Shown: one piece after another, positions 62,645 through 64,000 of the stretch
Numbering within the stretch: position 1 is the stretch's first letter
Layout of the letters: every line of letters begins with the position of its first letter
Source: Galaxea fascicularis
Taxonomy: Eukaryota > Cnidaria > Anthozoa > Scleractinia > Euphylliidae
NCBI GenBank assembly: GCA_948470475.1
Contig: OX419338.1
Span: 9,487,350-9,551,349, forward strand
Length of the DNA stretch: 64,000 bases
Direction: 5' to 3'
Notes under the pieces: generated by a model
What the model was told of the DNA's origin: nothing
Database searches by the model: none
Seen by the model: the letters and a program-made list of their open reading frames with translations, nothing else
Made by a program: the position numbers and the translations under genes

Positions 62645-63525
62645 GGATGTTACTAAAACGAGGAACGGGGAGCGGGGAGCGGGGAACGGGGAACGGGGAA
62701 CGGAAGTCTGGGAACAAGTTGTCAGCGGAAACCTCCACAAAAATCCAAAATGGCGGTCCAAATAACGAGAGAGAGAAAGAAGAAGACAAAGAAAGGAATT
62801 CTTAACCCTGCTTTCAATGCCAAACCCTGACCTTAAACGATTCATAACTCATCACTCAATGACTTTAATATAACGCTAACAACAACAACAAGCTTTCCCA
62901 GTTATAAAAAAAAATTGTAAAAACCAAGTTTTAGCCGTTAGTTTTAAATACTAATAGCTGTACAAAGTTTGACTCAAGCACAGAACGCGAGAACACTATA
63001 TGTACATGCATTAATAAATTCCACGTTTATTTCTCATTACAATGCCTGCGAGTTATTTACCAAGCATTCTCAAAACAGGGCATATAATGGGCTTGGATAA
63101 AACCTTTACTCTCCAAGAGTTTGTCTGAGTGGGAAAAAGAACTTTCAGGGGGATAAACAGGCAGGATTAAGCGACGGTCTAAAGTAAACAGAGTAATCCA
63201 GGAGTAATGTGAGTGTGCCAGGTGTCTCGAAAACTAAGACCTAAGACCTTATCATATTGTAAATGAAACAGGTTGAATATCGAAAAAACATACCACCTGC
63301 TCAAAACGTAAACGTAAAATGTGAGTCTGATTTGCAATTTCGCCCCCACCTGATTTCAACCAAGGCACGAATTCCTTTCTTTGTCTTCTTCTTTCTCTCT
63401 CTCGTTATTTGGACCGCCATTTTGGATTTTTGTGGAGGTTTCCGCTGACAACTTGTTCCCAGACTTCCGTTCCCCGTTCCCCGTTCCCCGCTCCCCGCTC
63501 CCCGTTCCTCGTTTTAGTAACATCC
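62645..63525. mobile_element. Foldback element with 10-bp TSD (MULE-like)
   Basis: The ends are perfect inverted repeats of about 160 bp (62645-62803 and 63366-63525) starting GGATGTTACTAAAACGAGG and containing a (ggggaacg)n minisatellite. Both sides carry cagggaactc (62635-62644 and 63526-63535), a perfect 10-bp duplication. Long TIRs with 8-11 bp TSDs fit Mutator-like elements. The arms generate mirrored ORFs (RGTGSGERGTGNGERKSG) that are not genes. Perfect arms imply recent insertion. Confidence 0.8.
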
Positions 63526-63535
63526 CAGGGAACTC

Positions 63536-64000
63536 CCAAGTCCACTTCAAAGAACGGAAAATTTGCTGTCTTTTTGACTTAACTTTCAGAGTGCTCGTGA
63601 ATAAATGTATTTACACAAGGAATGAGGCCCTGTTAGGAGTTTTAGGGATAAGGGATAACTGGCAAAATAATTTTAAAGATAAGGGATAACTAAGTAAACC
63701 ATTTTTATGAGTTATTTTTTAGGTTAATAGACAATTTCGTTGGACGGGTTTACTCGCTCAAAGCTTTAAGGAAAAAAGTCAACAGACGTTAACTTTGTCC
63801 AGACTGATCACATCAGTGTTTGCAATCGTTACATCGTTGTTAGCCTCTTGTTGGGTTTTTTTTTCAAAGTCATTTGTCACGAATGCTTTAAAAGGTTTGC
63901 GAAAGAACTGTGTAAACTGACCCTTAGCAACGTTTGATCAAATAATTTTGCGTCCATAGAAGCTCTTAATTTTTTGGGGAACAAGGGAATCATAGTGAAC
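63536..64000. other. Spacer to window end
   Basis: A short direct repeat (gataagggataact, 63645 and 63680) and otherwise nothing recognised. The missing first exon of the LRR gene was not found here. Confidence 0.4.

Noticed and set aside
62518..63689. Mirrored ORFs rich in GTGSGERG
   Set aside because: Products of the foldback arms and the ggggaacg minisatellite.

Overview
The window is eukaryotic, AT-rich and intron-rich. It is most likely from an anthozoan cnidarian such as a stony coral: the LINE, Penelope-like, Gmr1-like and DUF3504-type relics resemble elements I know from cnidarian genomes. That placement is an inference, because no housekeeping gene or rRNA is present. No CRISPR array, operon or bacterial feature was seen.

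The main host signal is almost invisible to an ORF search. On the minus strand, from about 61.8 kb down to 1.7 kb, lie at least 27 intact 72-nt exons. Each encodes one 24-residue leucine-rich repeat (LRR), each is flanked by AG/GT splice sites, and every intron is in phase 2 (the Leu codon is split as CT|N). A 67-nt exon at 61708-61774 encodes a typical LRR N-terminal cap, which places the 5' side of at least one gene at the right. The exons form sequence classes: A (WLxxNKITxLEPGVFANL), B (DLSSNQLQNLSSGIFSNN), B' and B''. The order A, B, B' occurs twice on the + axis, at about 1.4-14.3 kb and again at about 39-59.4 kb, which points to a large direct duplication. No transmembrane, LRR C-terminal cap or signalling domain is visible, so the gene is incomplete here.

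The introns and spacers are a graveyard of mobile DNA. From left to right: small palindromic MITEs (0-1 kb); a tRNA-derived SINE (6.2 kb); a Penelope-like GIY-YIG fragment (7.4-8.3 kb); a 522-bp TTA-flanked MITE (12 kb) whose empty site survives at 44.77 kb; an R2/NeSL-like fragment (14.4 kb); a decayed LINE (15.9-20.0 kb) carrying a DNA element that itself carries a MITE; a long-TIR element with THAP-like and OTU-like coding pieces (20.6-22.2 kb); a DUF3504/Crypton-like pseudogene split by a TTAA-flanked element (24.5-25.95 kb); a TIR element with a PIF1-type helicase fragment (27.0-28.3 kb); a protein-primed-type DNA polymerase fragment (31.4 kb); and a degenerate LTR retrotransposon inside a palindromic MITE (33.2-38.0 kb).

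From 44.9 to 58.2 kb a 1.7-kb inverted-repeat element has been split by two young LTR retrotransposons, both on the minus strand. Element 1 (45958-52761) has a 1023-bp LTR, a tRNA-Leu primer site, the TSD aaccg, and a single intact Gag-Pol in which integrase precedes reverse transcriptase, the Gmr1-type order. Element 2 (53264-57966) has a 163-bp LTR, a tRNA-Ser primer site, the TSD aagtc and an intact Gag-Pol with the usual Ty3 order. In both, the two LTRs look identical or nearly so, so both insertions are recent.

The right end (61.8-63.5 kb) holds a TAA-flanked MITE and a foldback element with about 160-bp perfect arms and a 10-bp TSD, just upstream of the LRR N-cap exon.
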